DNA from: Chelydra serpentina
Taxonomy: Eukaryota; Chordata; Testudines; Chelydridae
Direction: 5' to 3'
Length of the DNA: 64,000 bases
NCBI GenBank assembly: GCA_037349315.1
Contig: JBAIAC010000033.1
Span: 10,930,001 to 10,994,000, forward strand
Shown here: positions 46,370-59,214 of the stretch, piece after piece
Position numbering within the stretch: position 1 is the first letter of the stretch
How the letters are laid out: each line of letters starts with the position of its first letter
The notes under the pieces: model-generated
What the model was told of the DNA's origin: nothing
What the model saw: only the letters and a program-made list of their open reading frames with translations
Databases searched by the model: none
Position numbers and translations under genes: made by a program

Positions 46370-49300
46370 AAAGAGCTGATTTTTCAACAAATACAAAGGT
46401 ATGAGCTTGCAAAGTAAAACAAAATCAAAACACTTATTTGGCAGTTATCCAAAAAGACAGCATTCTGTCAATGCTCAGAACTCTATTTTCGAAGGAGCCT
46501 GAGAAATTAAAATAGTTGAACATAATTTCAGGTTGCCTTAATACAGCTTATCTTGCACTTCACCATGGATGCTGGATTTTGCATGACTATTTTATTCTTT
46601 TATTTTATTTTATTAATAAGGCTGACCTACTATTGCAACCCCTGTCCGGCATGGAGTACAGAGTATGGCATGTTTCCACTCAAATGCTAACTAGTTTCCT
46701 CCTAATGTTTGTAAGCTGATACTTTGTCATGTTTTGTCTTTTTAGAAGCAAGTACGTTAAAGTGCACAAACCTATTTCCACAAATCTAATTCTCTGTTTT
46801 TATTAAGTGTTTCATTTGCAGAAAGAAAATGTTTCCCTTAATTTTTTTTATTTCTTCCACATTTATCAGAAAGCCAACAATTTAGATACTGTGATAAAGA
46901 AATATGTACTCCTGCTTCCCGTGCTACAACCCATGCCTCACTCTGGCCTTATAGGTAGGGAGGAAACATCTTTATAGGCATGACACAAAGCCCATTGAAG
47001 TCAATGCAAAGATCCCCATTGACTCCAGTAAGCTTTGGCTCACACCCCACAGTACCATGTTCAGACTTTCTTTTGAGCAACAGTAAATTCTCTGTATGGA
47101 AAGCCTAAAACAATCCACATGCAAACAATGCTTGAAGAGAAATGAAAGGTCACATTTTTAAATGGTAGACACTCAGGCTAAATGCAAAAAATACAAGTGC
47201 AAACCTGCATTCATGAACACAAGCAGGTATTTGTGCATTTGCGTGCATTTTCTTTTTTGTTTGCACACCTCAGCCACTACCTTAAACTAATCTTTAAATT
47301 ATAAAGATTTGACATAAACCCAGAAATTCAGGTGTCTAAAAGTCCATCCGTAACTCCTTCCTATCAAACTTGTTTTGTGTGGGTGAAGCTAATAGAACAG
47401 AATTTGGGGTGGGAGTGGGGGGTTGTATATACATACCGATATGCTTTTATACTGAATGTATTGCAAAGAACTTTATCAAGTAATTATCAGCAAATGGAGC
47501 TGCAATTATGTGTTCCACAATGACACACAGTCTGGAGCAGTGGCATCTGTCTTAAGAAGAAATACAGGTCACAACACTGGGGAATTCCTTTACTTAACAA
47601 ACCTCAGGACGAGACTGGTTTACAAACTCTTTGTGTGCCCTGGTTTTCGTTAGGCACAGGAAATCAGGGATGCCATATGTACACAGCAGGGAAGCAGGGA
47701 ATGCCATAGGTCTGTGCTGAGGGACACTTGGACACCCTGTATCAGCTGCTGGAAATGCATGAGTGAACATTGGCGCATACTTATGGGGCTGCATAGCTTT
47801 GTGAGGGTTTTGTTCCACTGTGGGGTGGCTGAAGGTCATTAACCATTCTTTCCTGTGGCACTGCATACATTAAAGATAATTAACCCAGTGGAGATGCCAT
47901 GTTATATCACTACAGAGTTGGGTGGCAGCCGAGTTGTAATGCACTGATTGTGCAGTGTTTTTGCCTTCAATATTCACACTTGTTTTACAAACCTCTGTTA
48001 TTATGAGCACTTAATCTGTCTTACCTGCCTTAGGAAGATTTTCTTGGGGGTGATATGCAGCTATTCTTTTTTTTTTTTAACTGTTCATTGTCAGCGGAGC
48101 TAACTGCACTTTGTGGTTAACAGAACACTAATCCTTTCAGGGTTGAAACTGGTTAAGGTGTCAGTGGGGAGGGAAAGATGTTTATGCACAGGGTAGTGGC
48201 AGATGCTGTCATTGCCTGTATTATTGCTAGAATTGTGTTTCGATTTTCTGCATGTGAATTAAGCCACATAGACATTCATGCTCAGGGGAGTCACCCTTCT
48301 TGGGGTTTTGGGTGGAGTGTGAGGGATGGGAGCCCTGCAGGCTTCCTGTTCTCCTCCCAGTCACTTGTGGGAGGGGAGTCCTTGGGGGAAAAAGGGATTC
48401 TCTGGCTCAGCAGCACTCTGGGTGGCAGCTGGAGGACGAGGAGGTGATGGTTCATGGACTGGTTCAGTGTCCTTGGCAGCAAATGGACCCTGAACTCATT
48501 TGGCCACCAGCTCAATTAGCCTCTCCATTAAGGAACACTCCCATTCTCTTTGCTGTGCCTCCTGCTCCATGAACCTGTTCAGAGGTGGTGCCAGTCTCTT
48601 CCCAGTGAGGGGCCTGAGGTGGGCTAGACAGACCCCAAGAAAACTATGAGGCCCTGCCCTTCTCCACGGCCCCACCCCTGTTCCTCAGGTAAGTGTCATC
48701 TGTGTTGATCTGCAAAGAATGTAGCAGAAAGCTATTCTGATATGGTCAGCACAGCTCGTTATTACTGGTCAAAATGTGGGGGTGGGAGACAGGGACCTTT
48801 CTAGATTGGGTAATGGTCAGAAAGAAAAGGGTTCAGTGCATTGTGGGAATGGGGATGGAGGCCTATTGAAACCTGTGACCTGGCCCCTTTCCCCCGTCCA
48901 TGCACGCTGGCATGGGTACAGAGCTGTGCCACATCCTGAGGTATGTACTTCTCCACACCCCTTAGGTGTATTAGCCCTCTCTTGCCTTCAGACACATGTT
49001 TCTGGGGGTACAGATGTGGACAATAGGGGGTATGGCACAACCACGTGCATGGCCACGTGTACAGTCACTAGTGTTGACATAATTTAAGAGAGATTTAACT
49101 CTTTAGCCAGCAACAGAATAATCTCCACATTTAGAGAGAGAGAGAACATTCATAAAAATTAAGACAGATATTTCCCACATTCTTCACAAAGACCCAATTC
49201 ATATTTGAACCAACTAGATAACTTTACCTTTGCAAGGACTGCAGGATTGAGCATTTGGGGAAAGTAGGAAAATTCACTGATCTAAATTCTGACATCACTT

Positions 49301-51658
49301 TCCTAGATATTAATACCATTGTGTTCAGTAGAGCTACTCTGGATTTACACCAGTGTAGATGAGATCAGAATCTGCTCCACTCTCATTAAATCCTCACACA
49401 TGACCCAGAAATACAAACCCATTGTCGCTTTCCTACTTCATTCTTCTCACGAGCTGAGTTTCCTTTTTCTGTGTGCGGCTATGCAAGTTCCAGGTAATCC
49501 GTGCTGCATCTTTCCCCCTTGAAGGACATGAAATTCACTTCAGGATATATATTTAACCAATCCAAATATTTCTCACCTGCTTCCTCTCACTTACACAGAA
49601 CAAAGACAAGTTCACTTTCATGAACAGATACATACATACCTTGAAGGGTTTGAAGAAAAAGTAAGTTTCACGTGCTTTCTTTGTGCCTTAGGGGGCCTTG
49701 CGATTGTGTTCTCTTTTTTATTAATTAGGAAAAAAAGGAGGATGTGGGGGGTGGAGGGAAGGAAAGAAAAAGAAACGCTAATGGGGAAAGGGAGTCTGGT
49801 GTTTCTGGGAAATGTGATCTGATTTATTTTGAAAAATCAGAGGTATTTCTGTCTTAACTCTTAAAGTGCACTTACTTTTAGCTTGCCTCTTAAAAACTGC
49901 ATACTCTGCACAGTGTGTGTAATAATAATGTCTTTTCCATGTCCTTCCGTAAGCTCGGCTATCTTATACAATTTGAGATTTTTATTAGGAAAAAGGAGTA
50001 AGAAACCAAGCAAAGAACATAAGGTTTTTAACTTTGAACTTGTTGCTCAATGGCATGAGTGTCTGTGTGATTTCACTGAATGCCGCACAGGCGATGGCAG
50101 GTTTTCTGAAAGTGTTGATTAAATTCAGAAGGAAGCAATCCAAGGGCCCTCACACTGGGAGTGGTGCTAAAGGCAGCATATAGTTTTGTGAAGAAAACCA
50201 TCATTCTTTTGGAACAATCCCCCGGAAGGGTTTGCAGGCTCCAAGTGCTCGACCTTAGGAATAAATGCAGCTCTATATTGCTGATTCCATTGTTAGAGAA
50301 GAGAAATGGGAAGAAAATTAAGTGGGAGATGAATGTGTACATTTACAAGTTCAGTATTATCTATGTTTTGATTTTAATCAGCAGGAAGATCGTCCAGCTG
50401 TGGGCTGGATGGTTTAGGTGACTGATAATGGGATATTAACCGTTTCAGCTCTGGTCCAGGTTGGCAGCTATTACATCATTGATAAAATGTGTGGTATATT
50501 CTTGATCTCTGTTCACTTCTTACAGACAGGTGTCCATAACATCAAAAATAGCATCACAACTGCCCATCTAGTTGGCAAAGAGGACAAATGGGCATCAAGA
50601 CAGAATGAGGTGGTAATAAAGGGCAAAGAGCAGAGGTGTTTGAATGCAGCCATTTAACATGGAAAATGATACACCGTTAAAATGACCATGTGAAAAATTT
50701 GCTTGTGTGTGAAGTCCCTAACTGTTAGATTGAGAGACCATTGCTCCATCTTGACATTGGTGAAGATCCATTAAAACAGAAACCCTAGCACATAGGCTGG
50801 TGGTATTTGTATTGTTTATTTTAAATGTTTGCAAGGAAGACCTCTAGTTTTAATAGATGTAGGCAAATTCACTGTAATGTGAACCTGTGATTAGTTTTGA
50901 GATTGAGAGATTAAAAAACCCAAAATCTATTCTTCCTTCGATATATCTGAGTAACTCCCATGAACACAAATGGCAAACAGCAGAATATGCTTGTGGGGCT
51001 GTACCTGGCAGCTGGTGGGACCATGTTGCTTAACAGGCTGCAGGGGTATGTTGTAGAGGTTTTGTCATTGGGGAAGGGATTGGTGCATCTCTCACTGGAG
51101 GCGTACCAGAGAGGATTTGAGCAACTAGTGAGTGAGCAGTCAGCACGGAGTAGGTGTTCTTGTAGGGCTTAAGAGGGTGTCCAAGTTAATCTTTAGAGGT
51201 AAGTGGTGGTCATATCAGGGAAGCAGATGGTGGTGCTTTGGGGAGCCTTTGGTGCATGTTGTCAGGGAGTGCAGTAGAAGATGTGGTCTCAAAAGAGCAG
51301 GACCCATACAAGTCAATGTAAAGAGATCAGGCTCTCAGCACATCTAAAGCCAACCCTGGACGTTATACACACAGACATATCAATGGGTGAACTGGACTCC
51401 ATTGTCTCTGATTCGCACCAAAGAATGAGCCAGGAGCATCAGAAAAAACTTTTTTTGTGCTTCCAGTTTTAACAATAATTGTCATTTTTGTTCCTTTGTT
51501 TTCCCTAGTAACAGTCAAAGTAACATGCTGCACCTCTTTGCAACATTCCACCGAAGGATTTCAAAGTGGTTTAAAACGTCAAGACCTACATTTAAAAAAA
51601 AAATTCCAGTGGTTTTTGGGTTCCTGACCTTCTTGGGTGCTCAGTACGAGATACCCAA
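46370..51658. other. Intergenic, 5.3 kb with nothing recognised
   Basis: No coding exon, RNA gene or named repeat is supported. T-run at 48068-48079. Part of 49325-49375 (ctggatttacaccagtgtag) resembles the short palindromic repeats. Confidence 0.4.
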
Positions 51659-51748
51659 GGCCTGACTTTTCAAAAGTGCTGCGAATCTGTAACTCCCATG
51701 GACTTAGTCCACAATTCAAATTGCCCAGCACCTTTGAAAAATTAGGCC
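51659..51748. mobile_element. Short palindromic MITE, 90 bp
   Basis: The left end ggcctgacttttcaaaagtg pairs with the right end, which in reverse reads ggcctaatttttcaaaggtg. The centre is worn. It lies just upstream of a CR1. Confidence 0.6.
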
Positions 51749-51809
51749 TTACATAGCTCAGGTTGGATACTCAAACCCCAAATCTGGAGGCACTTTTAAA
51801 TATATCATA

Positions 51810-52733
51810 GAAATATCAAGCAGGTAGGAATCTCAAGAGGTCATCTAGTCCAGCCCCCTGTGCTGTGGCAGAACCAAGTATATCTACACCATCGCTGGCA
51901 GGTGTTTGTCCAACCTGTTCTTAAAAACCTCCACTGATGGGGATTCCACAACCTCCCTTGGAAGCTTATTCCAGAGCTTTATTACCCTTATAGTTAGAAC
52001 ATTTCCAGATACCTAATCTAAATCTCCCTCATTGCAGATTAAACCAATTACTGCTTGCCCTATCTTCAGTGGACACAGAGAACAACTGATCACCATCCTC
52101 TTTATAGCAGCCTTTAACATATTTGAAGACAGTTATTAGGTCTCACTCCATCTTTCTCAAGACTAAACATCCCCAGTTTTTTTAACCTTTCCTCATATGT
52201 CACTTTCTTTAAACCTTTTATAAATTTTGTTCCTCTCCTTTGGACTCTCTCCAATTTTCCCATATCTTAAAGTGTGGTGCCCAGAATTGAGCTGAGGTCT
52301 CACCAGTGCCAAGTAGACTGGGGACAGTTAACTCTGGTGTCTTGCATATGACACTCCTTTTAATATATTCCTGAATGATATTAGCTTTTTTTTGCAACTG
52401 TATCACATTGCTGACTCAAATTCAGTTTCTGATCTACTATAACTCCCAATCTATTTCAGCAGTACTACCACCTAGCCCGTTATTCCCCATTTTGTATCTG
52501 TGCGTTTGATTTTTCGCTCCTTAATGTAGTACTTTACATTTGTCTTTAAGGAATTTCACCTTGTTCATTTCAGATAATTCTCCAATTTGTCAAGGTCATT
52601 TTAAATTCTAATCCGGTCCTCCGTAGTGTTAGCAACCCTTCCCAGCTTGGAGTTGTCCACAAATTTTATAAGCATACTCTCCACTCCATCATCCAAGTCA
52701 TTAATGAAAATATTGAATAGTACCAGACCCCCA
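51810..52733 (-). mobile_element. CR1 LINE 3' part, reverse strand
   Basis: Reading in reverse, this is the end of a CR1 with most of its 3' reverse-transcriptase region. The + strand landmarks are gaggtcatctagtccagc (octamer-side end), ccaacctgttcttaaaaacc, ggggattccacaacctcc, and cctttggactctctccaatt. It has several stops and frame breaks and is old. The copy at 59215-60722 shares the same order of landmarks. Confidence 0.85.
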
Positions 52734-52862
52734 GTGTCTTGCTCAAGAGCACATATCAAGTCAGTGGCCAAGATTTGCAGTGGCGAAGATTTGAGAAGAA
52801 ACCCCAGGTCTCTTGACTGAGAGTCCTATATTTTAACCTCTATACTATGCTTTCTCCTTATT
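52734..52862 (-). mobile_element. MIR-like SINE fragment, reverse strand
   Basis: The landmarks are cttgctcaagagcacat, aagtcagtggccaagattt, ccccaggtctcttgactga and ttttaacctctatactatgc. This is the order expected for MIR read from its other strand (lagging tRNA-derived head at the right). It abuts the CR1. Confidence 0.6.
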
Positions 52863-54891
52863 AATGAGTAACTCTAATTATAATTACCAAAACTCTATAT
52901 TTATCAAACCCAGTATTTCATCAGACAGAATTGGGATCTGATTGACATAGGTGGGGGGAATATTTTAGAAATACCAATATTTGGTAATTATTGCTACAAT
53001 TCATTAGAATTTGAAAATAGTTAATGAAACAAATTGAAATTCATTTTTTAGAATATTAAATATTATATTAAAATATGTACTTATCACTTTAATTTGGGCC
53101 ACTTGATCAAGATCCTCGTTATTCCATGGGGAAAGGTGACATTAAAACTAGAAAGAACTTATTTGAATGAAGACTTACTGAACAGTATTTACCTGAATTG
53201 ATGACCTTTCATGTGCAATTCCTAGATTCTCTTCTACTGACTTCAGGGAGAGCAGGATTGGGCTCATTAATGTGGTTGTTCTGATTTTATAGTTTCTCCT
53301 GTAAGTCTTTTTTAAATAGATGATTATTTATAAGGCTGAAAGTGAGGATAAAAAGGCAGATAAGCAATTCTAACCTCTGTCACTTATTACAAATGTTCTT
53401 TGTGTGCTTCTACCAGAAGTAGCATGGTGAAATGATACTATGTTGTTAGTGATTTAGTAACTCGGCTTTGTACACTACAGCGAGGTGTTTTTTGTTGCCA
53501 CTCTATTTGAGAATAACCAAGCAGCTGTGAAGAATTTGGATGAGGCAGCTAACTTGGCAACCAGGCTTTCTCCAGGTGTGTTCAGACTTTAGTGTGTGCT
53601 GATTTTATTCCTTCAGTGGAGGCTTGCTTCATGGAATGCTATATGCTGAAGAGACAAAACTTTATATGATGAGAACATCCAGATCAAGCTTCAAGTTTAA
53701 CAAGCTTCAGTCTTCCCAGCTTTTCCACACAAGGCTCCCACTGATAATTTAGGATTGTTTATAAGTTTCAGACTAGTGGAAAGCAGTGGGTCAACATTCT
53801 CCTGGTCTACATTTTCATTAGACTGATATATCAAGGTAAGAGATATCTATCTATCTATCTAATCAATCAAAAGCACTTAATGGGAGTTTTGGGCCATAGA
53901 AATATTAAGCCCTATAAAATCTTGTCTGCCTAGGGGAATTTTCTAAAAATGTCCCTGTTGCTAAAACTAGTGCAACTGCAATGTTGGGGAGTGAAGATAA
54001 GGCTTCCATGGTTGCTACCATTTTCAACATGTAGCAATTAAATTATCTCAGAAGCAGTCTGATCAAATGAGGAGCCCTGGCCTCTCCAGGAAGCTCAGCT
54101 CTATTCCAGTGAGTTGACATGTGCCTACGGGTTTCAGCCACACTGCTGCCCTCACCTCCCTTGGAACCCAAGCCAGACCCATCACCCCACAAATGCCTGA
54201 AGTTGTCGCAGCAACTGCAGATTAGCTCGCAGCAGCTGCGCAACACCATTAGTGTCCCCAGCAGGGGCGCTTCCTCGAGCTGGGTCTGATATGGATTCTG
54301 GGACTCCCATTCCTGGCCCTGGCCTATTTGTTACCCTGCAAGGCTCACTCCCATCCCCCTCAAGTACACTCTGAGATGGACAATTTCAGCCCCGATGCTG
54401 CACCTCCCTGAGACCCGTGCAACCACCACACATTGTCACATTAAGGCAGGATATCACCTGTGCCAACCTCAGTCTGTTGCAAAACACACTCACCCCTGGA
54501 ATCAGCCTCACCCCCATTTCCTGGGTTCAGTGTAGAAGAACATTGCGGTTCTGGGCGGCCCAGTACACTTTGGAAGCCCCGCAGTGCTGTGGAAACAACC
54601 TCACTGACCACTTGCCGCAAATGGCTGTGCCAGAGCTTGCACCTTTAAAACCTTCTGCCCTTTCATTCCAAGGGGGACAGTCAGTGCTGCAAAGCTGACC
54701 AACATTATCTTTTTGCAGCAGTTTCTGACCTTGTTCCCCACCCCACCCCCCTGCCATAAAGCACTACTGCTTTCCTCCAGCAAGCCTGGACATCGGCCCC
54801 TCTGCTTACAGTGCAGGGTGGTCATTATCCACCACACCCGCCCTTTTCCCTGTCCACACTTCAGACTGGCATGGTAATAGAGCCATGCCAG
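52863..54891. other. Intergenic; mostly unrecognised
   Basis: A short (ctat)n run at about 53846-53861. The region 54500-54790 is richer in G+C, and its part 54665-54790 resembles 30447-30560, so an unnamed repeat is likely. No gene is supported. Confidence 0.4.
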
Positions 54892-54899
54892 AGCCCAAG

Positions 54900-55056
54900 C
54901 AGTACTTAATTTTGCCAGGGCTCGCCAGGGCTGAGCGCTGGCACCTCTGGGCTTGGCAGTTCATAGCCCCAGCACCTCTGCGTTTACCGCATCAGTTGTG
55001 CAAGTTAAAAATATTGCTTGAGCCTCAGCACCTCTTTCATTACAAATTAAGCACAG
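54900..55056. mobile_element. hAT MITE, 157 bp
   Basis: A perfect 8-bp duplication agcccaag flanks it (54892-54899 and 55057-55064). The left end is cagtacttaattttgcca, and the right end in reverse is ctgtgcttaatttgtaatg. The inside repeats gcacctct three times. Confidence 0.85.
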
Positions 55057-55532
55057 AGCCCAAGGCACATACCTTCTTTCCTTACTTACATCCCAGCTCA
55101 TGCCACATTCCTAGAGGCCACCCACACTTCCAGTCCTTGAGTTCCATACAGAAGTGTCCTGTCTGCATGTAAATAATTGGTTAATAGACAAAGCACTAAA
55201 GTACGTGGGGCGGGGTTCCCCGTTTTTTTTATGCATTATTGTTATGTGGAGTTACATAAAACATTCCGCAGCGGGCTGGGGAGAAGATGGATGAGGACAG
55301 GGCTATGACCAAAGGCCAGTGTGAAGTGAGGGATCTGCACACTGCAACATTTTGGCAAATGCTGCGGCCCCTGTTCCAGGTAATGTGACTAAGTCAACCA
55401 GGATGCCTCTAGGGTGCCTGCTGTTGTATCTCACTCACAATACAGCTCACTTCAGTGTGAATAGTTTGCACTGGAATTTTTAAAAATGGAAAATTTTCTA
55501 TTGTTTGGTTTGGAAAAGCTTTATAAGGATGG

Positions 55533-55660
55533 TTGTGTGGTTCCAGCACTGAACTGGGACTTGTGAGATCAAGATTAAATTCCAATGACCTTGGGCAAGT
55601 CACTTAATCTCTCTGTGCCTCAGTTCCACACCTGTAAAATGGGGATAATAATACCTCTTT
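55533..55660 (+). mobile_element. MIR SINE
   Basis: The core is well kept: gaccttgggcaagtcactta then atctctctgtgcctcagtt and ctgtaaaatggggataataa. This is the MIR core and 3' end in the + orientation. Confidence 0.85.
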
Positions 55661-56536
55661 TCTCCCATCTTTGGTCTGTTTGTCGATTTATACTGTAGGA
55701 CCTCCAGGGCAGGCACTTAGCTGCTGCTTCTTTCCCTTATCCCACCATCATCTGGGGTTGGGTTATCAGGTAAGCATCCTCCATCCTCATCTGTCTGAGA
55801 TGGCACTAGATGCACATTCTTTGATGCAATCAATCCATCACTTCTTCATTTTACCTTGGTGTCTCTTTCCTACCCCCTTCTTCACTAGGGCTTCTTCTTT
55901 CATCTTCTGTATGTGTCTAAGCCAGCAAAAGTCTAGCTTACCGGTAATCATTGACAAATGGTGTTACAATATCCTCCTCCTTCCCTGTGGGTCTCATTTT
56001 TGCAGTGCTATAGATCTCTTTGCCAGCCAGATGTGATTAGTTTACAAGCTTGGAGTTCAAGTCATTTAGGACAGTCTCTTTGGCCTTCTTTACTGCTGTG
56101 TGGCATCTCGTTTTGCTTCTTTGTATGCGCTTTCATTTACACTCAGTGGGTTCATTTATTCTCCTTTACACACCATTTTTTGTCCTGCTTACACAAACTT
56201 CTCTGCTGCAATTGCCCATAACTTCCTGTACTTTAATCTTGTTTCTTTTGAGCTTAGTTCCCCCCTTGTCCAATGCTCTACCACAATCTTTGCCACAAGA
56301 GGTTTGTGCTGCAGCACTACCATCTTGCTAAATATCACTTTGCAGTCCATAACTCAACTCCATTGAGATTTCCTCACCATCATCATATCAATCTGGCTTT
56401 TGTATCCACCACAGATGCATGTGGCCACCTGACTCATCCTCTTTTTGAACCATGTGTTACCTATCATCCATGGATTAGCAATACATGTCAAGTAACACTT
56501 CCCCTTCCTCATTCATTGTGCCTAGGCACTTATCAC
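55661..56536. other. Intergenic, nothing recognised
   Basis: Pyrimidine-rich sequence with several overlapping short open frames (between 55671 and 56560) that have no recognisable product. Confidence 0.35.
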
Positions 56537-56539
56537 GTA

Positions 56540-56876
56540 GGGTATGTCTACACTGTATAGTAAACATGGGTCTGTGGGACTGAGTTTACAGTTGCTGGAC
56601 CTGAGTCTCACAGCCATGCTAACATGTCCATACTGCATTATGCAGTCCTTCTGAATCAGGTCTGCGGCGTGAGATGCATCTATACTGCAAAATGACAGGG
56701 CTTGGGCCTGAGTCACAGTGGGACTTGAACTTGGACATACTCCCCCAGGTGGGTCCAAGGACCTGCGTCGGTATTGCTTGGAGACCCGAGTCAGAAAAAT
56801 GTGTATGAGGACAGCTGTGAAGATTGGGCTCCAACCTGAGTCTGATCCAGGGTGACAGTGCAGTGTAGACATGCAC
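56540..56876. mobile_element. Harbinger-type MITE, 337 bp
   Basis: The left end is gggtatgtctacactgta, identical over the first 15 bases to the left end of the 4.9-kb Harbinger element; the right end in reverse is gtgcatgtctacactgcac. The flanks are gta and tta, a possible 3-bp duplication with one change. No coding capacity. Repeated gacc-tgagtc motifs inside. Confidence 0.72.
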
Positions 56877-56879
56877 TTA

Positions 56880-59214
56880 TTATGAATTTGTACAGGGCCT
56901 ACCATAATGGGGCCTCAATCTTTGCTGTGGACAACAGGAGTTACTGTAATACTACGGCTATTCCTAATTTTTTTTAAATGGCAAATCTATACTGTCTGAT
57001 CCTATACGAAAATGTAAAGCATTACAGAAAATATGGCTGAGTAGTGTCTCCCCCTCCCCCCCTTTCTTTTAATATCTGGCACAAGTGAGTAGCATCTGAT
57101 GGCTTTGCAGCAGCCTGTGAAAATTGTTGGTAGTCAAAGTCCAGTTGCTAGTGAACAGCTGTTCAGCTCAGAAAAACTACCATTACAATTGCCATTAAAT
57201 GGACTCCCTTATTGGTAGTTTTATCACAGAGGCAAGGATTGAATGGACACAGATACTGAAATACCCCATGCATACTTGAAGAACAATTAAATTGCATTTG
57301 ACCTCTTGCTAACACACTGTTATGGAAAGGCATTGAAACCAGTGTACATTCTAGAGTTTAACACAACAGAGAGACCCCTTATTTTGAGGAATACAGTTGT
57401 GCATTCTAGGCATGTACTGCCAGAGGACCTTAATTTGTCATAAAATATTGTATGTCCTTGATCCAGCAGCTGACAGAAATTTGCTGCCTGGAACTAAAGC
57501 TGGCAAAAGGAAGGACTCTGGTATAAATCTGTAATTCTTCAGAACAATATATGAGAGTCTGAAGTTAGGAGTTGGTCTTTTAAAAAAAATGACCCTGTAA
57601 TACACTAACATCTGGGAAATAAAAATATGAAAAGTTTCTTAATAGATACATCTATAAAACTATTTGTTGTTGGTATGTTAAATTCTTAGGGCCAAATTCT
57701 GAAGAGGGTCTGAATTGGGACTGAGTGAAAAACTCTGTAAGGCTTCAGGATTTGACCCTTTGTGTTGATCCCTGTTAGAGCAATTATCTTTATCTTCTGG
57801 GAATGAGATTTGTTCCTCAGATCAAGGATTATACATTTCATTCTGATACTCTTTGTGTGACCATCTCCATTCCCTTTGGATTTAGGTGAAGCTGTATTAG
57901 GGGGTATTTGAGTGGAGTCTATTCCTTCTGTGTCTTTTTTTTCTACCACCTCTTTTTTGGTGGTGGGAGGCTGAAGGGGAAACTCAGTCACATAGTCTTT
58001 TTTTTTAAAAAAATCATTAACACTTCCCCTGGGTGATTGACACAATTGTACTGAACCCTAATACTCCATGTGGGAGGGGCCAAGATGTCAACCTGCCACG
58101 CTTACTACTTTTTTGTTGATGTTGCTTGATTAATATTTTGTGTATGTGTTGACTATCCAAACAACTTTAAACAAAGGCCACTTCCGTCTTCCTGAGTTGG
58201 AAACTGTGGGAGGACAGTTCAGTGATTTCTCATACTTTTCTGTCCATATACCTCAACCTTGATCTTGTGGGGACCTCCCAGGTTGGGGGAATCAGTGCCT
58301 TCTCTCACTGAAAGTTAGGAATCTCTGATGCAACAGCAGCTGCTTATTCCAAAGTGTATGGCTATTCTGTGACATTGGCTAATCTCTCTTGGGACGCTGG
58401 AGAGATTCTCCTAATATGGATCAGAGAAAAACGCAGTGAATTTTTCAGTTAGCCAGTCCTTCTCCATTTATGTTGCCTTTGAAAGGCTGTAAAAGGCTTT
58501 GTTTGAAACTCTCTATTCAAATCATACTTGCACCCAAGTGAATGATAAAGGCAGATGGATTGCAAACTCATTCCCCATGTCAGAGGGGGAAAGGGGGCCT
58601 TTCCTGTCTGATGATTTGTGATCAGCACAATGGAAAAAACAACTCTGAATCAGTAAAGAATGCTAAGAATATTTAAGGAAATGTGCTGAGAGTAGCTTTA
58701 AGAGTTCAGATCATGGGAACTGGACAGCTAAGTCTGAATGAGAAGTGACATAAATAGCTTAAAAATGTTTCTTCTTATTCCTTTTAAAGCTAAAAAATTC
58801 AGAACTCCTGCCATTTAACACTAAACATTACAGAATGCTAATTCTAAGGATCATCCCAGGCAGAGGGTGAAGAATTAGAGAGGACTTCAATAGGTGAAAC
58901 CTCGCTTTTTTTTAACCTGGCAAGAAACTTTGTACGAATGTAGGGTTGGTTTGTCTGTTTGTTTATCTTTTAAACAAAGGCTTTGATTTTAATCTTACAC
59001 CAGCATATGTGAAATCAGAATTCGGCCCATAGGCTTCAGTTTGTTAAGTTAGCATCATCAGCAGTACAAATACCCCAATCTGTATAAATACAGTGAACTC
59101 TGGGTAGTGGGCAGGAAAAGGATTCCCAGTCTACAGTATTTTGGGACTGTCATCTATATACTGATTGTTGGCTTAAAGGCTCATCTTTGAGATGTCAACT
59201 AGCTCATCCCCCTT
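56880..59214. other. Intergenic; one unassigned minus-strand ORF
   Basis: No named repeat. A 119-codon open frame on the minus strand (58045-57686), rich in Lys, Thr and Pro, is discussed as a low-interest finding. Confidence 0.35.

Noticed and set aside
55671..56560. Series of overlapping open frames of 87-121 codons
   Set aside because: They arise from pyrimidine-rich sequence with few stops, overlap in all frames and show no recognisable protein or splice sites.
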